From Sphingomonas sp. FARSPH (lineage in GTDB: Bacteria; Pseudomonadota; Alphaproteobacteria; Sphingomonadales; Sphingomonadaceae), in the NCBI RefSeq assembly GCF_003355005.1, contig NZ_CP029986.1, positions 124,001 to 188,000 of the forward strand: a DNA stretch of 64,000 nt. The letters are read 5' to 3'. Of the stretch, positions 32,225 through 40,661 are shown one piece after another; the first letter of the stretch is position 1, and each line of letters starts with the position of its first letter. The notes beneath the pieces are model-generated. The model searched no databases, had not been told where the DNA came from, and worked only from the letters and a program-made list of their open reading frames with translations. The position numbers were made by a program, and so were the translations under genes.

Positions 32225-32476
32225 ATGAAAACGTTCATCTTGGCGGTATTTGCCGCTAGCCTCGCCGCGTCGGCAGCGACGGCGGCCACATCTGAAAATA
32301 AAAGCAATGGTCATTGGGAGTGGCGTTCCAATTACCAGCCGGGCCCGCGGGCGCCGCTTCAAGCCCCACGTCGCGTATGGGTTACGGACGTTCCCCAGTC
32401 GAGCGCCTGCGTGTGCCCGATGATGGAACGCGGTCGCGACGCCTGCATGTCAATGAAGGGCGGCCAGTCAACTTAA
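32225..32476 (+). CDS. Small secreted protein with CxC-Met motif, unknown function
   Basis: 83 residues from ATG 32225 (GGAAAG upstream). A signal peptide (~1-21) is followed by 'HWEWRSNYQPGPRAPLQAPR' and a C-terminal 'SSACVCPMMERGRDACMSM' with three Cys and four Met. That end looks like a Cu(I) site. It lies immediately upstream of cusC, separated by a hairpin. Not a recognised family. Confidence 0.6.
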   Translation: MKTFILAVFAASLAASAATAATSENKSNGHWEWRSNYQPGPRAPLQAPRRVWVTDVPQSSACVCPMMERGRDACMSMKGGQST

Positions 32477-32496
32477 GCTGGCGAGCCTGAACAGGT

Positions 32497-32528
32497 GCCG
32501 GGCTCCGATCAACCATTTGGAGCCCGGC
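32497..32528. terminator. Hairpin upstream of cusC
   Basis: A perfect 10-bp stem GCCGGGCTCC / GGAGCCCGGC with a 12-nt loop and no strong U-tract. It separates the small secreted gene from the cus operon. Confidence 0.6.
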
Positions 32529-32557
32529 CATCATTATGACATGAAGGGACTAGAGGG

Positions 32558-33787
32558 ATGCGCGCATCCATGATGCTCGCGGTCGCCGCGCTCACGACGA
32601 GCGCCGCGCACGCGCAGACACTTACCTATGACCAAGCGCTGCGCGATGCGGTTGCCAACGCCCCGGGAGCGGTTGCCGGTCGCGCGGGGGTCAGCGCCGC
32701 CCAAGCCGATGCACGTGCGGCGGGAAGCCTTCCGGACCCCCGTGTGTCGATCGGAATCGAGAATTATCCTGTCTCTGGGCCACCCGCCTTCTCCCTATCC
32801 AGAGACGACATGACGATGGGGCGTGTCGGTTTCCAACAGGACCTACCCAACCTTGCCAAGCGTCATGCCGCGCAAGCGCAGGCACGCGCCGTGATCGCAA
32901 CGGCAGAAGCATCGCAAGCGACCAAGCTCCGGGAGGTGCGATTGGGAGCGGGGCAGGCATGGATCGACCTTGCTTATGCCGAGCGTCGACTAGCTGCCCT
33001 CGACACCGTTCTGCTATTCCTTCGATCTCTCCCTTCCGCTGCGCGGGCCGCCGTGACGACCGGTTCGGTCCGCCCTGGTCAGACACTGACGACCGATCAG
33101 GAGATCGCGGCACTCGACGACCGCCGCGACGAGTTGATGGCCGCCGTTGCGCGCGCCCGCGCGATGCTGGCTCGCTGGACCGGCGTATCGGCGCCCGAGA
33201 TTGCCGGCGATATGCCCGCGATCGATCTGGCTCCGGCGCGGCTGCGGGACGCGCTCAGCCTTCACTCCGACATGGTTCTCGCCGAGGCCGGTATTCAGCG
33301 CGCGCAGGCCGACGTGGATGCGGCGCGAGCGGAGAAGCGACCCGATTGGGGGGTAGAGGTAGCTTATCAACGCCGTGACCCCCGGTATGGCGACATGGTG
33401 TCGGCGGGAGTTTCGATGAGCCTGCCGCTGTTCGCTCGATCGCGTCAGAACCCGCGCATCGAAGCCCGCAAATCCGCACAGGCGCAGGCCGAGGCCGCGC
33501 GCGAAGAAACCCGGCGCACATTGGCAGCCGATCTGGAGGCCGCGCTGGCGGACCACCAAATGCATCACAGCCAATGGCAGCGCGCGCGCGACGTGCTCCT
33601 TCCGCTCGCTCGGAAGCGAGCCGATCTGGAGATAGCGAGCTACTCTGCCGGTCGCGCGAGTCTTGCGGATGCCATCGAAGCCAAGACCGCGCTCGCCGAC
33701 GCCGAGCTGACCGTGCTCGACCGTGAGGCGCTCGTCGCCGCAGACTCTGTCCGCCTCACCATTACCTTCGGGAGCGCCGATCGATGA
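32558..33787 (+). CDS. cusC: TolC-family outer membrane channel (CusC-like)
   Basis: 409 residues with a signal peptide (1-20, AHAQ) and two OEP repeats of long helices ('GQAWIDLAYAERRLAALDTV', 'ALSLHSDMVLAEAGIQRAQA') with a periplasmic barrel region. It forms the exit duct of the tripartite Cu(I)/Ag(I) efflux complex. It overlaps cusB by 4 bp (ATGA), the first of a chain of overlapping genes cusC-cusB-cusA-cusF. Confidence 0.9.
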   Translation: MRASMMLAVAALTTSAAHAQTLTYDQALRDAVANAPGAVAGRAGVSAAQADARAAGSLPDPRVSIGIENYPVSGPPAFSLSRDDMTMGRVGFQQDLPNLAKRHAAQAQARAVIATAEASQATKLREVRLGAGQAWIDLAYAERRLAALDTVLLFLRSLPSAARAAVTTGSVRPGQTLTTDQEIAALDDRRDELMAAVARARAMLARWTGVSAPEIAGDMPAIDLAPARLRDALSLHSDMVLAEAGIQRAQADVDAARAEKRPDWGVEVAYQRRDPRYGDMVSAGVSMSLPLFARSRQNPRIEARKSAQAQAEAAREETRRTLAADLEAALADHQMHHSQWQRARDVLLPLARKRADLEIASYSAGRASLADAIEAKTALADAELTVLDREALVAADSVRLTITFGSADR

Positions 33788-35283
33788 GCGACACTACCAT
33801 TACCCGCGCCCGCCTTGTCACCGCGGTAAGCGCGCTGGTGCTGGTCGCAGGGGGCGTGGGCTTCGGGCTCGCGAAACTTGGCACGTCCTCGGCTGCCGAT
33901 CAAACGGCATCCCCAGCCCCGCAGAAGAAGATCCTCTACTGGTATGATCCGATGATCCCGGGGGAGCGGCACGACGGCCCGGGTCTCTCGTCGATGGGGA
34001 TGAAACTGATCCCCCGCTATGCCGACGAGGGCGCAGGCGGTAGCGCCGCACCGGGCGTAGCGATCGATCCGGCCAGCCTCCAGCGGCTCGGCGCGCGGAT
34101 CGTCACGGTCGAACGCGGATCGTTGTCAAACTCGGCCTCGGCAACCGGCAGCATCGAGTTCAATGACCGCAACGTTGCGGTCGTGCAGGCACGCAGCGGC
34201 GGCTTCGTTCAGCGCGTCTATGCGCGCGCGCCAGGCGATGTCGTGCCGGCAGGCGCCCCGCTCGCCGATATCCTTGTGCCCGAATGGGCGGGCGCGCAGG
34301 CGGAGTATCTCGCCGTGCGCCGCACCGGGGATGCCGGGCTCACGCGGGCGGCACGAGAGCGCCTGTTGCTTCTCGGGATGCCCGCCGGATCGATTGCATC
34401 GGCGGAGTGGCGCGGCCGACCGCAAGGTGTGACGACGATCAGCACGCCCGTGGGGGGCGTCATCAAGACGCTCGGCGTCCGACAGGGGATGACGGTCGCG
34501 CAAGGACAGACACTGGCGGAGGTGAACGGCCTCGCCACCGTGTGGCTGAACGCGGCTGTCCCTGAGGCCCTCGCAGGAAACCTGCGGATCGGCACGCCCG
34601 TCATCGCCACGCTGGCGGCTTTCCCGGGCGAAAGCTTCAGGGGCCGCATCGCTGCGATCCTGCCCCAGGCCGAGGCAGCGAGCCGCACGCTCACAATCCG
34701 CGTCGAGCTCCCCAACCGTGCCGGCCGGTTGCGCCCCGGTATGTTCGCCAGCGTGGCGCTCGACCAGGGGAGCCGCGATGCACTCCTTGTTCCGAGTGAG
34801 GCCGTGATCCGGACCGGCCGGCGCACACTCGTCATGTTGGCAGGGCCGGGTGGACGCTTTCGACCCGCCGAGGTTCGCACTGGCGCAGAAGGCGGCGGCA
34901 AAACCGAGATAGTCGCCGGCCTGACCGAGGGTGAGAAGGTTGTCGCGTCGGGCCAGTTCCTGATCGACTCCGAAGCGAGCCTCGCTGGCCTCGATGCGCG
35001 TCCGATTGGTGTCGAAGCGTCACCCGCAACAAAGCCGGCCGTGAAACCCACCGCGTCGATCTACGAGACGGTCGGCAGCATCGAGGCGATCGATCGCAGT
35101 TCCGTCACCCTGTCCCATCAGCCCGTTCCGGCGATCGGCTGGCCGGCCATGACAATGACGTTCCGCGTCGCCGATCCCGCGTTGGTGCGTGGGTATCGCA
35201 AGGGTGAGCGGGTGCGGTTCGGCTTTGATCAACCCGCCGATGGTCCAACGCTGCGCCGCATGACGCGCGAGGCTGGGCGATGA
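33784..35283 (+). CDS. cusB: RND periplasmic adaptor CusB with fused C-terminal CusF-like domain
   Basis: 499 residues. An N-terminal signal anchor (~12-30) is followed by a heavy-metal-binding domain 'ILYWYDPMIPGERHDGPGLS' (~55-80) and adaptor hairpin, lipoyl and beta-barrel domains (~95-400). The C-terminal CusF-like domain (~425-499) has 'VTLSHQPVPAIGWPAMTMTF', keeping the His, Trp and two Met that bind Cu(I)/Ag(I). It links CusA to CusC and delivers metal. The fused chaperone domain duplicates the separate cusF downstream. Confidence 0.93.
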   Translation: MSDTTITRARLVTAVSALVLVAGGVGFGLAKLGTSSAADQTASPAPQKKILYWYDPMIPGERHDGPGLSSMGMKLIPRYADEGAGGSAAPGVAIDPASLQRLGARIVTVERGSLSNSASATGSIEFNDRNVAVVQARSGGFVQRVYARAPGDVVPAGAPLADILVPEWAGAQAEYLAVRRTGDAGLTRAARERLLLLGMPAGSIASAEWRGRPQGVTTISTPVGGVIKTLGVRQGMTVAQGQTLAEVNGLATVWLNAAVPEALAGNLRIGTPVIATLAAFPGESFRGRIAAILPQAEAASRTLTIRVELPNRAGRLRPGMFASVALDQGSRDALLVPSEAVIRTGRRTLVMLAGPGGRFRPAEVRTGAEGGGKTEIVAGLTEGEKVVASGQFLIDSEASLAGLDARPIGVEASPATKPAVKPTASIYETVGSIEAIDRSSVTLSHQPVPAIGWPAMTMTFRVADPALVRGYRKGERVRFGFDQPADGPTLRRMTREAGR

Positions 35284-38200
35284 TTGCCGCGATCATCCGC
35301 TGGTCGGTCGCGAACCGCTTCCTCGTCGTCCTGGCGGCCATCGCGCTCGCCATGGCCGGGGTGTTCGCAATGCGTGCCACCCCCGTCGATGCGCTCCCCG
35401 ACCTGTCCGACACGCAGGTCATCATCCGCACGAGCTGGCCGGGCCAAGCCCCGCAGATCGTCGAGAACCAGGTGACGTATCCGCTCACCACGACGATGCT
35501 GTCCGTGCCTGGCGCGAAAACCGTGCGCGGCTATTCGTTCTTCGGCGACAGCTACGTCTATGTCCTCTTCGAGGATGGGACCGACCTCTATTGGGCGCGC
35601 TCACGCGTGCTGGAGTATCTGAGCCAGGTGCAGGGACGGCTTCCCCAAGGCGCGCAGGCCGCGCTGGGTCCTGATGCGACGGGGGTCGGCTGGGTCTATG
35701 AATACACGCTGTTGGACCGCACCGGCCGCCGTGACCTGTCGCAGCTCCGATCCTTGCAGGACTGGTTCCTACGTTATGAACTGAAAACGCTGCCCGGCGT
35801 TGCGGAGGTGGCGAGCATCGGCGGAATGGTGAAGCAATATCAGGTGCTGCTCGACCCGACGCGGCTCGCCGCATTCGGTGTCACGCACACTCAGGCCGTC
35901 GATGCCATTCGCCGCGCCAATCAGGAGGCCGGCGGGTCCGTCCTCGAGCTGGGCGAAGCCGAATATATGGTGCGCGCGTCAGGTTACTTGCGCACCGTCG
36001 ACGATTTCCGCGCGATCCCGCTCAAGGTCGCCGGTGCCGGCGTCCCCGTTACCTTGGGCGACGTCGCGTCGATCCAGATCGGCCCCGAGATGCGCCGCGG
36101 CATCGCCGAGCTGAACGGCGAAGGCGAGGTCGCGGGCGGAGTCGTCATCCTGCGTCAGGGCAAGAATGCACGGCAGACGATCGAAGCCGTCAAGGCCAAG
36201 CTCGCGGAACTGAAAGCGAGCCTTCCCCCCGGCGTCGAGATCGTCACCACCTATGACCGCTCGCAATTGATCGACCGCGCGGTGGAGAATTTGACGGGCA
36301 AGCTGATCGAGGAGTTCGTCGTCGTCGCGATCATCTGCGGGTTGTTTCTGTGGCATGTCCGGTCTGCGCTGGTCGCGATCGTCACCTTGCCTCTGGGGGT
36401 GCTCGCGGCCTTGCTCGTCATGCGTGTGCAGGGGGTGAACGCCAACATCATGTCTTTGGGCGGTATCGCCATCGCGATCGGCGCGATGGTCGATGCCGCG
36501 ATCGTGATGATCGAGAACGCGCACAAGCGGATCGAGCGATGGGAACACGACCATCCGGGCGTGGCGCTGGCGGGCGAGGAACGCTGGCGCGTCATCACCG
36601 AGGCCGCGGCCGAGGTCGGGCCGGCGCTGTTCTTCAGCCTCGTCATCATCACGCTGTCGTTCGTGCCGGTGTTCACGCTCGAAGCGCAGGAGGGACGGCT
36701 GTTCGCCCCGCTCGCCTTCACCAAGAGCTATGCGATGGCGGCAGCGGCGATCCTGTCGGTAACGCTCGTGCCGGTCCTGATGGGATGGCTGATCCGGGGA
36801 CGCATTCCGGCCGAGAACGACAACATTATCAACCGCGTGCTCACCCGTGCCTATCGCCCGGCGCTCGACCGCGTGTTGGCGCGGCCTTGGGCGGCGATCG
36901 GCATCGCCGCCCTGGTACTGGCGACGACGGCATGGCCGCTGACCCGATTGGGTGGCGAGTTCATCCCGACGATGGATGAGGGCGATCTGCTCTACATGCC
37001 GTCCGCGCTTCCCGGCCTTTCGGCCGCGAGCGCCTCGGCCCTGCTCCAGCGCACAGACCGGCTGATAAAAACCGTTCCCGAGGTCAAAACCGTGTTCGGC
37101 AAAGCCGGGCGCGCCGAGACCGCGACCGACCCGGCACCGCTCGAGATGTTCGAGACGACCATCCAATTCAAGCCGCGCGATCAATGGCGCGCGGGGATGA
37201 CGCCGGCAAAGCTGGTGGAGGAGCTGGACCGCACAGTGCGCGTGCCCGGCCTCACGAACGTATGGGTGCCTCCGATCCGCAATCGGATCGATATGCTCGC
37301 GACCGGCATCAAGAGTCCCATCGGGGTGAAAGTGTCGGGGTCCAACCTCTCCGAGCTGGACCGCATCGCCGGCAGCATCGAACGTGTCGCCAGGACCGTG
37401 CCGGGCGTCAGCTCGGCATTGGCAGAACGGTTGACCGGAGGCCGCTATGTCGATGTCGATATCGATCGGGTGACCGCGGGGCGCTACGGTCTCAACATCG
37501 CCGATGTGCAGGAGATTGTGTCCGGCGCGATCGGCGGCGAGACGATCGGCCAGACGGTGGAGGGCCTTGCCCGCTACCCGATCAGCGTCCGCTACCCCCG
37601 CGAGCTGCGTGACAGTCTGGAGGGACTGCGAACGCTCCCAATCGTCACCGCATCGGGTCAGCAGATCACACTCGGCACCGTCGCATCCGTGTCGATCGCG
37701 GAAGGTCCACCGATGCTCAAGACGGAAAATGGTCGACTCTCGACATGGGTCTATGTCGACGTGCGCGGGCGCGACCTGGCCTCCACGGTCGCCGATCTGC
37801 GCCGTGCTGTTGGCAAAGATGTTCGGCTCAGCCCCGGCGTCTCGATCGCCTATTCCGGACAATTCGAGTATCTGCAGCGTGCCGAGGCTCGGTTGATGCT
37901 CGTCGTGCCGGCGACACTCGCGATCATCTTCCTTCTCCTCTACCTTACCTTCGGTCGCCTCGACGAGGCGGCGCTTATCATGGGCACACTGCCCTTCGCG
38001 CTGACCGGCGGCATCTGGACATTATGGCTGCTCGGCTATGCGCAATCGGTCGCCACAGGTGTCGGGTTCATCGCGCTCGCCGGCGTGTCGGCGGAGTTCG
38101 GCGTCGTCATGCTGATCTACCTGAAACACGCATTGGCCGAGCGCGGGCCGTCACCGTCGGGCGAGCAAGTATCGGAAGCGATCAGGGAGGGCGCGCTGTT

Positions 38201-38417
38201 GCGGGTACGTCCCAAGGCGATGACCGTCGCTGTCATCGTCGCCGGGCTGTTCCCCGTGCTGATCGGGCATGGCGCCGGATCGGAGGTGATGAGCCGGATC
38301 GCCGCGCCGATGATCGGTGGAATGCTGACCGCCCCTTTCCTCTCCATGTTCATCCTGCCAGCCGCCTACTTGCTCTTGCGGCGGCGAGCTTCAACCCGCC
38401 CCGAAAGGAAGATCTGA
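35280..38417 (+). CDS. cusA: Cu(I)/Ag(I) RND efflux pump CusA
   Basis: 1045 residues with the RND plan of two sets of transmembrane helices and two large periplasmic loops. The helix 4 motif 'AIAIGAMVDAAIVMIENAHK' is the monovalent-metal (CusA, HME4) version, in contrast to 'DFGLIVDGAIVVVEN' of the CzcA at 58443. It takes Cu(I) or Ag(I) from the periplasm and inner membrane and drives it out through CusBC using the proton gradient. It overlaps cusB (ATGA) and cusF (TGATG). Confidence 0.95.
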   Translation: MIAAIIRWSVANRFLVVLAAIALAMAGVFAMRATPVDALPDLSDTQVIIRTSWPGQAPQIVENQVTYPLTTTMLSVPGAKTVRGYSFFGDSYVYVLFEDGTDLYWARSRVLEYLSQVQGRLPQGAQAALGPDATGVGWVYEYTLLDRTGRRDLSQLRSLQDWFLRYELKTLPGVAEVASIGGMVKQYQVLLDPTRLAAFGVTHTQAVDAIRRANQEAGGSVLELGEAEYMVRASGYLRTVDDFRAIPLKVAGAGVPVTLGDVASIQIGPEMRRGIAELNGEGEVAGGVVILRQGKNARQTIEAVKAKLAELKASLPPGVEIVTTYDRSQLIDRAVENLTGKLIEEFVVVAIICGLFLWHVRSALVAIVTLPLGVLAALLVMRVQGVNANIMSLGGIAIAIGAMVDAAIVMIENAHKRIERWEHDHPGVALAGEERWRVITEAAAEVGPALFFSLVIITLSFVPVFTLEAQEGRLFAPLAFTKSYAMAAAAILSVTLVPVLMGWLIRGRIPAENDNIINRVLTRAYRPALDRVLARPWAAIGIAALVLATTAWPLTRLGGEFIPTMDEGDLLYMPSALPGLSAASASALLQRTDRLIKTVPEVKTVFGKAGRAETATDPAPLEMFETTIQFKPRDQWRAGMTPAKLVEELDRTVRVPGLTNVWVPPIRNRIDMLATGIKSPIGVKVSGSNLSELDRIAGSIERVARTVPGVSSALAERLTGGRYVDVDIDRVTAGRYGLNIADVQEIVSGAIGGETIGQTVEGLARYPISVRYPRELRDSLEGLRTLPIVTASGQQITLGTVASVSIAEGPPMLKTENGRLSTWVYVDVRGRDLASTVADLRRAVGKDVRLSPGVSIAYSGQFEYLQRAEARLMLVVPATLAIIFLLLYLTFGRLDEAALIMGTLPFALTGGIWTLWLLGYAQSVATGVGFIALAGVSAEFGVVMLIYLKHALAERGPSPSGEQVSEAIREGALLRVRPKAMTVAVIVAGLFPVLIGHGAGSEVMSRIAAPMIGGMLTAPFLSMFILPAAYLLLRRRASTRPERKI

Positions 38418-38743
38418 TGAAAGCCACTTTCTCCATGCGCGCCGCATTCATGCTACTAGTCACGCCGATCGCAGCGAGCGCTCTTGCTCAAGGCAGCAGG
38501 CCGGCTGCATCGGCTGTAAAATCCGGCAGCGGATCGGGGACGATCACTGCCGTCGACGCGAAAGGTGGAACCGTAACCATCAAGCACGGCCCGATCCCGA
38601 CGATCGGCTGGCCCGCAATGACGATGACCTTCCGGGCATCCCCCCCGACCCTGCTCAAGGGACTGCGGTCGGGGCAGCGGGTCGCATTCACCGCCAAGGC
38701 GAAGGGTATGACGGCAGAAGTTACGGCGATCAGCCCGCATTGA
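38417..38743 (+). CDS. cusF: Periplasmic Cu(I)/Ag(I) chaperone CusF
   Basis: 108 residues with a signal peptide (1-25) and an OB-fold CusF domain with 'VTIKHGPIPTIGWPAMTMTF' holding the four ligands (His, Trp, Met, Met). The Trp makes a cation-pi contact with Cu(I). The start ATG overlaps the cusA stop. It shuttles metal to CusB, which here carries its own copy of this domain. Confidence 0.92.
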   Translation: MKATFSMRAAFMLLVTPIAASALAQGSRPAASAVKSGSGSGTITAVDAKGGTVTIKHGPIPTIGWPAMTMTFRASPPTLLKGLRSGQRVAFTAKAKGMTAEVTAISPH

Positions 38744-38764
38744 CGACGCGTGCCGACCTTCGCG

Positions 38765-39532
38765 TCAGTGCGCCATCGCCAGCACGGGCGGCGCAGCGAT
38801 CATCCACAGCGCCATCGCGACCATCATCAGGTTTTCGGTGAGCGAGATGAAGCCGAGCGGCACGTTGCTGTCCCCGCCCACGCACGCGCATTTCAGCTCA
38901 CGCTTGTCGATGTAGACGGCCTTGAACACCGACACCGCGCCGATCGTACCGATAACGAGCGCGACGGGCACCGACAGCCAGGTCAACGCGCCGGCTGCCA
39001 TCAGGACGCCCGCCGCTCCTTCCGCGTAGGGATAGACATAGGAATAGGGCACCCAGCGCTTCGCGAGCAGATCGTAGTTGAGGAACATGCTCGAGAAGCT
39101 CTCGACGTTCTGGAGCTTGAGCATCGCCAGAGCGCACATCGAGAACGCGATGAACCATTCACCCGCCCGCACCGTGAAGGGCGTGCCGAGTACCGCATAG
39201 CTGGCGGCGAGCGCCATCAGCGCCGTCATCGCGAACACGGCAATCACCGGGCGATAGGTGACGGCCTTGGGGTCGCGGACCATCTTGCCGAAGAAGCGGC
39301 GCAGATCGTCATAGCCGCCGACCCGCTCCCCGGCGATAAAGATCTGCGGGGTCGTCTTGACGCCGTGCTTCGCCTTGAAAGCGTCGGTTTCTTCCCGCGT
39401 CATCAGCCAATGGTCATCGACCGCATAGCCTTCCCGGCGCAGAAGATCCTTCGCCTTCAGCCCGAAAGGGCAGGTATGTTCCGGCATCACCATCCGGTAG
39501 ATCGTCGCCTGTTTGGCGGGGGCGCTCGCCAT
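38765..39532 (-). CDS. Glutaredoxin-MauE/DoxX fusion membrane protein
   Basis: 255 residues. The N-terminal glutaredoxin domain (~8-85) has active site 'HTCPFGLKAKDLLRREGY' (C21, single-Cys CPFG) and 'VKTTPQIFIAGERVGGYDDL'. A MauE-like four-helix membrane domain (~95-250) ends with 'LKCACVGGDSNVPLGFIS', a CAC pair near the last helix. Such fusions are thought to pass reducing equivalents across the membrane. Its promoter is almost identical in layout to the classical mercury operator, with a divergent MerR 64 bp away. Confidence 0.82.
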   Translation of the reverse strand: MASAPAKQATIYRMVMPEHTCPFGLKAKDLLRREGYAVDDHWLMTREETDAFKAKHGVKTTPQIFIAGERVGGYDDLRRFFGKMVRDPKAVTYRPVIAVFAMTALMALAASYAVLGTPFTVRAGEWFIAFSMCALAMLKLQNVESFSSMFLNYDLLAKRWVPYSYVYPYAEGAAGVLMAAGALTWLSVPVALVIGTIGAVSVFKAVYIDKRELKCACVGGDSNVPLGFISLTENLMMVAMALWMIAAPPVLAMAH

Positions 39533-39560
39533 GCCGCTTCTCCAATATCCTCGCCCCGCC

Positions 39561-39592
39561 TATATAGGGTCCGTACCATAGTACGGAGTCAA
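39561..39592 (-). promoter_or_regulatory. mer-type operator/promoter of the glutaredoxin-MauE gene
   Basis: On the minus strand TTGACT (39592-39587), a 20-bp spacer, TATATA (39566-39561). The spacer holds the dyad TCCGTAC-cat-aGTACGGA, matching the arms of the Tn501/Tn21 mer operator (CCGTAC/GTACGG). The MerR gene starts at 39596 on the other strand, only 4 bp from the -35. Confidence 0.75.
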
Positions 39593-39595
39593 GGC

Positions 39596-40009
39596 ATGAC
39601 CGGCATGACGATCGCGGCGCTCGCGCGCGAGGGCGGCGTCGGCGTCGAAACGGTGCGCTACTATCAGCGTCGCGGTTTGCTGGACGAGCCAGACCGGCCG
39701 ACCGGGGCTGGCGCCGGAGGCGGCATCCGGCGCTACGGCACCGATGACGCCCGCCGCCTTCGCTTCATCCGCTCGGCGCAGGCAGCCGGTTTCACGCTCG
39801 AGCAGATCGGTGAGCTTCTGGCGCTGGATGCGACCGACGATCGCGCGCGTGCGCGCCAGCTCGCCCATGAGCAGATGGCGGCGCTGGATGCGAAGATCGC
39901 CGAGCTTGAACAGGCGCGTGCTTCGCTGCGTCGGCTTGCCAGCGAGTGCGGCTCGGGATCGGCAGGGCCGTGCCCAATCCTGACAGCGTTCGATTCACCG
40001 ACTGAGTGA
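39596..40009 (+). CDS. MerR family regulator lacking the first mercury-binding Cys
   Basis: 137 residues, close to mercuric MerR in the winged helix ('VGVETVRYYQRRGLLDEPDR', 'GGIRRYGTDDARRLRFIRSA') and ending C118-GSGSAGP-C126-PIL. The Cys that completes the Hg(II) triad in Tn501 MerR (in 'HCEEASSLAEH') aligns with R83 here ('DDRARARQLAH'). It keeps the metal loop but not the third ligand, so its inducer may not be Hg(II); a CueR-like two-Cys site is possible. Its start codon lies just outside the mer-like operator, which it should regulate. Confidence 0.85.
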   Translation: MTGMTIAALAREGGVGVETVRYYQRRGLLDEPDRPTGAGAGGGIRRYGTDDARRLRFIRSAQAAGFTLEQIGELLALDATDDRARARQLAHEQMAALDAKIAELEQARASLRRLASECGSGSAGPCPILTAFDSPTE

Positions 40010-40049
40010 TCTTTGATTAGCTCCCAGGCGGTCAGCAGGAGATTTCGGA

Positions 40050-40502
40050 TCAGGCAAATAGATCGCCGATCGCACGCATACGGAAGGCGTTGATCCACCG
40101 ACGTCGGCGATGCTCGCTGGCGTCGTGGCGCATGTGGCACCGCTGGCAGAGTGCAGCGAGGTTGCGTGGTCGGTTATCGCTCGGATCATGGTTCAGATGC
40201 GCGCTAGCAAGAACCACGCGCGTGATCCGCACTTGTGAAGGTGGATCAATGCCGACGAAGCCAGGTTGCGCGCATAAGAGGGCGTCGGGCGGCGGCAGGC
40301 GGCGAACGCACCTGCCCTGCCCGTTGCGCCACCTGCTTATGTCCTCATCCCACCAAACACCATCGCCCAGATGCAGCACATGACGACCATGCGGGCGCTG
40401 ACAATGTTCGCAGCGTCCTTTGGCGCGGCCAAACCGGATGAAGGCAGATAGTTCACGCCAGTCAATCGGGTAGAGCCAGCGATGTTCACGCGCGATTGGC
40501 AT
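40050..40502 (-). CDS. HNH-type nuclease domain protein
   Basis: 150 residues from ATG 40502 (MPIAREHRWLYPIDW). It has a zinc-finger pair CEHC and CQRC enclosing 'SAHLNHDPSDNRPRNLAAL' then 'CHMRHDASEHRRRR', an HNH-like beta-beta-alpha-metal motif (H-N-H: LNHDP, NLAALC, HMRHD). Such small HNH proteins occur widely on mobile DNA and their targets are mostly unknown. It is convergent with the MerR gene, with 40 bp between. The 159-bp gap 40503-40661 holds nothing I can name. Confidence 0.7.
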   Translation of the reverse strand: MPIAREHRWLYPIDWRELSAFIRFGRAKGRCEHCQRPHGRHVLHLGDGVWWDEDISRWRNGQGRCVRRLPPPDALLCAQPGFVGIDPPSQVRITRVVLASAHLNHDPSDNRPRNLAALCQRCHMRHDASEHRRRRWINAFRMRAIGDLFA

Positions 40503-40661
40503 AACAATTCTATGATTCAGTATCGTGGAGAACGAAAGCAGAAAACAGCAGTGACTCAACTTATCCATTACGGCTAGGTCACTAAGCGATTAGCTGACTT
40601 GGCTACTCAAGGAATGGTGTCAAAACCGTTCGGTTGTGACACTGGTTAGGAAGCCGAGCGA

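Noticed and set aside
35979..37862. A 627-codon open frame antisense to cusA
   Set aside because: Composition (Arg, Asp, His, Gln) is that of an antisense of a membrane pump. No recognisable motif, start or neighbour relation.
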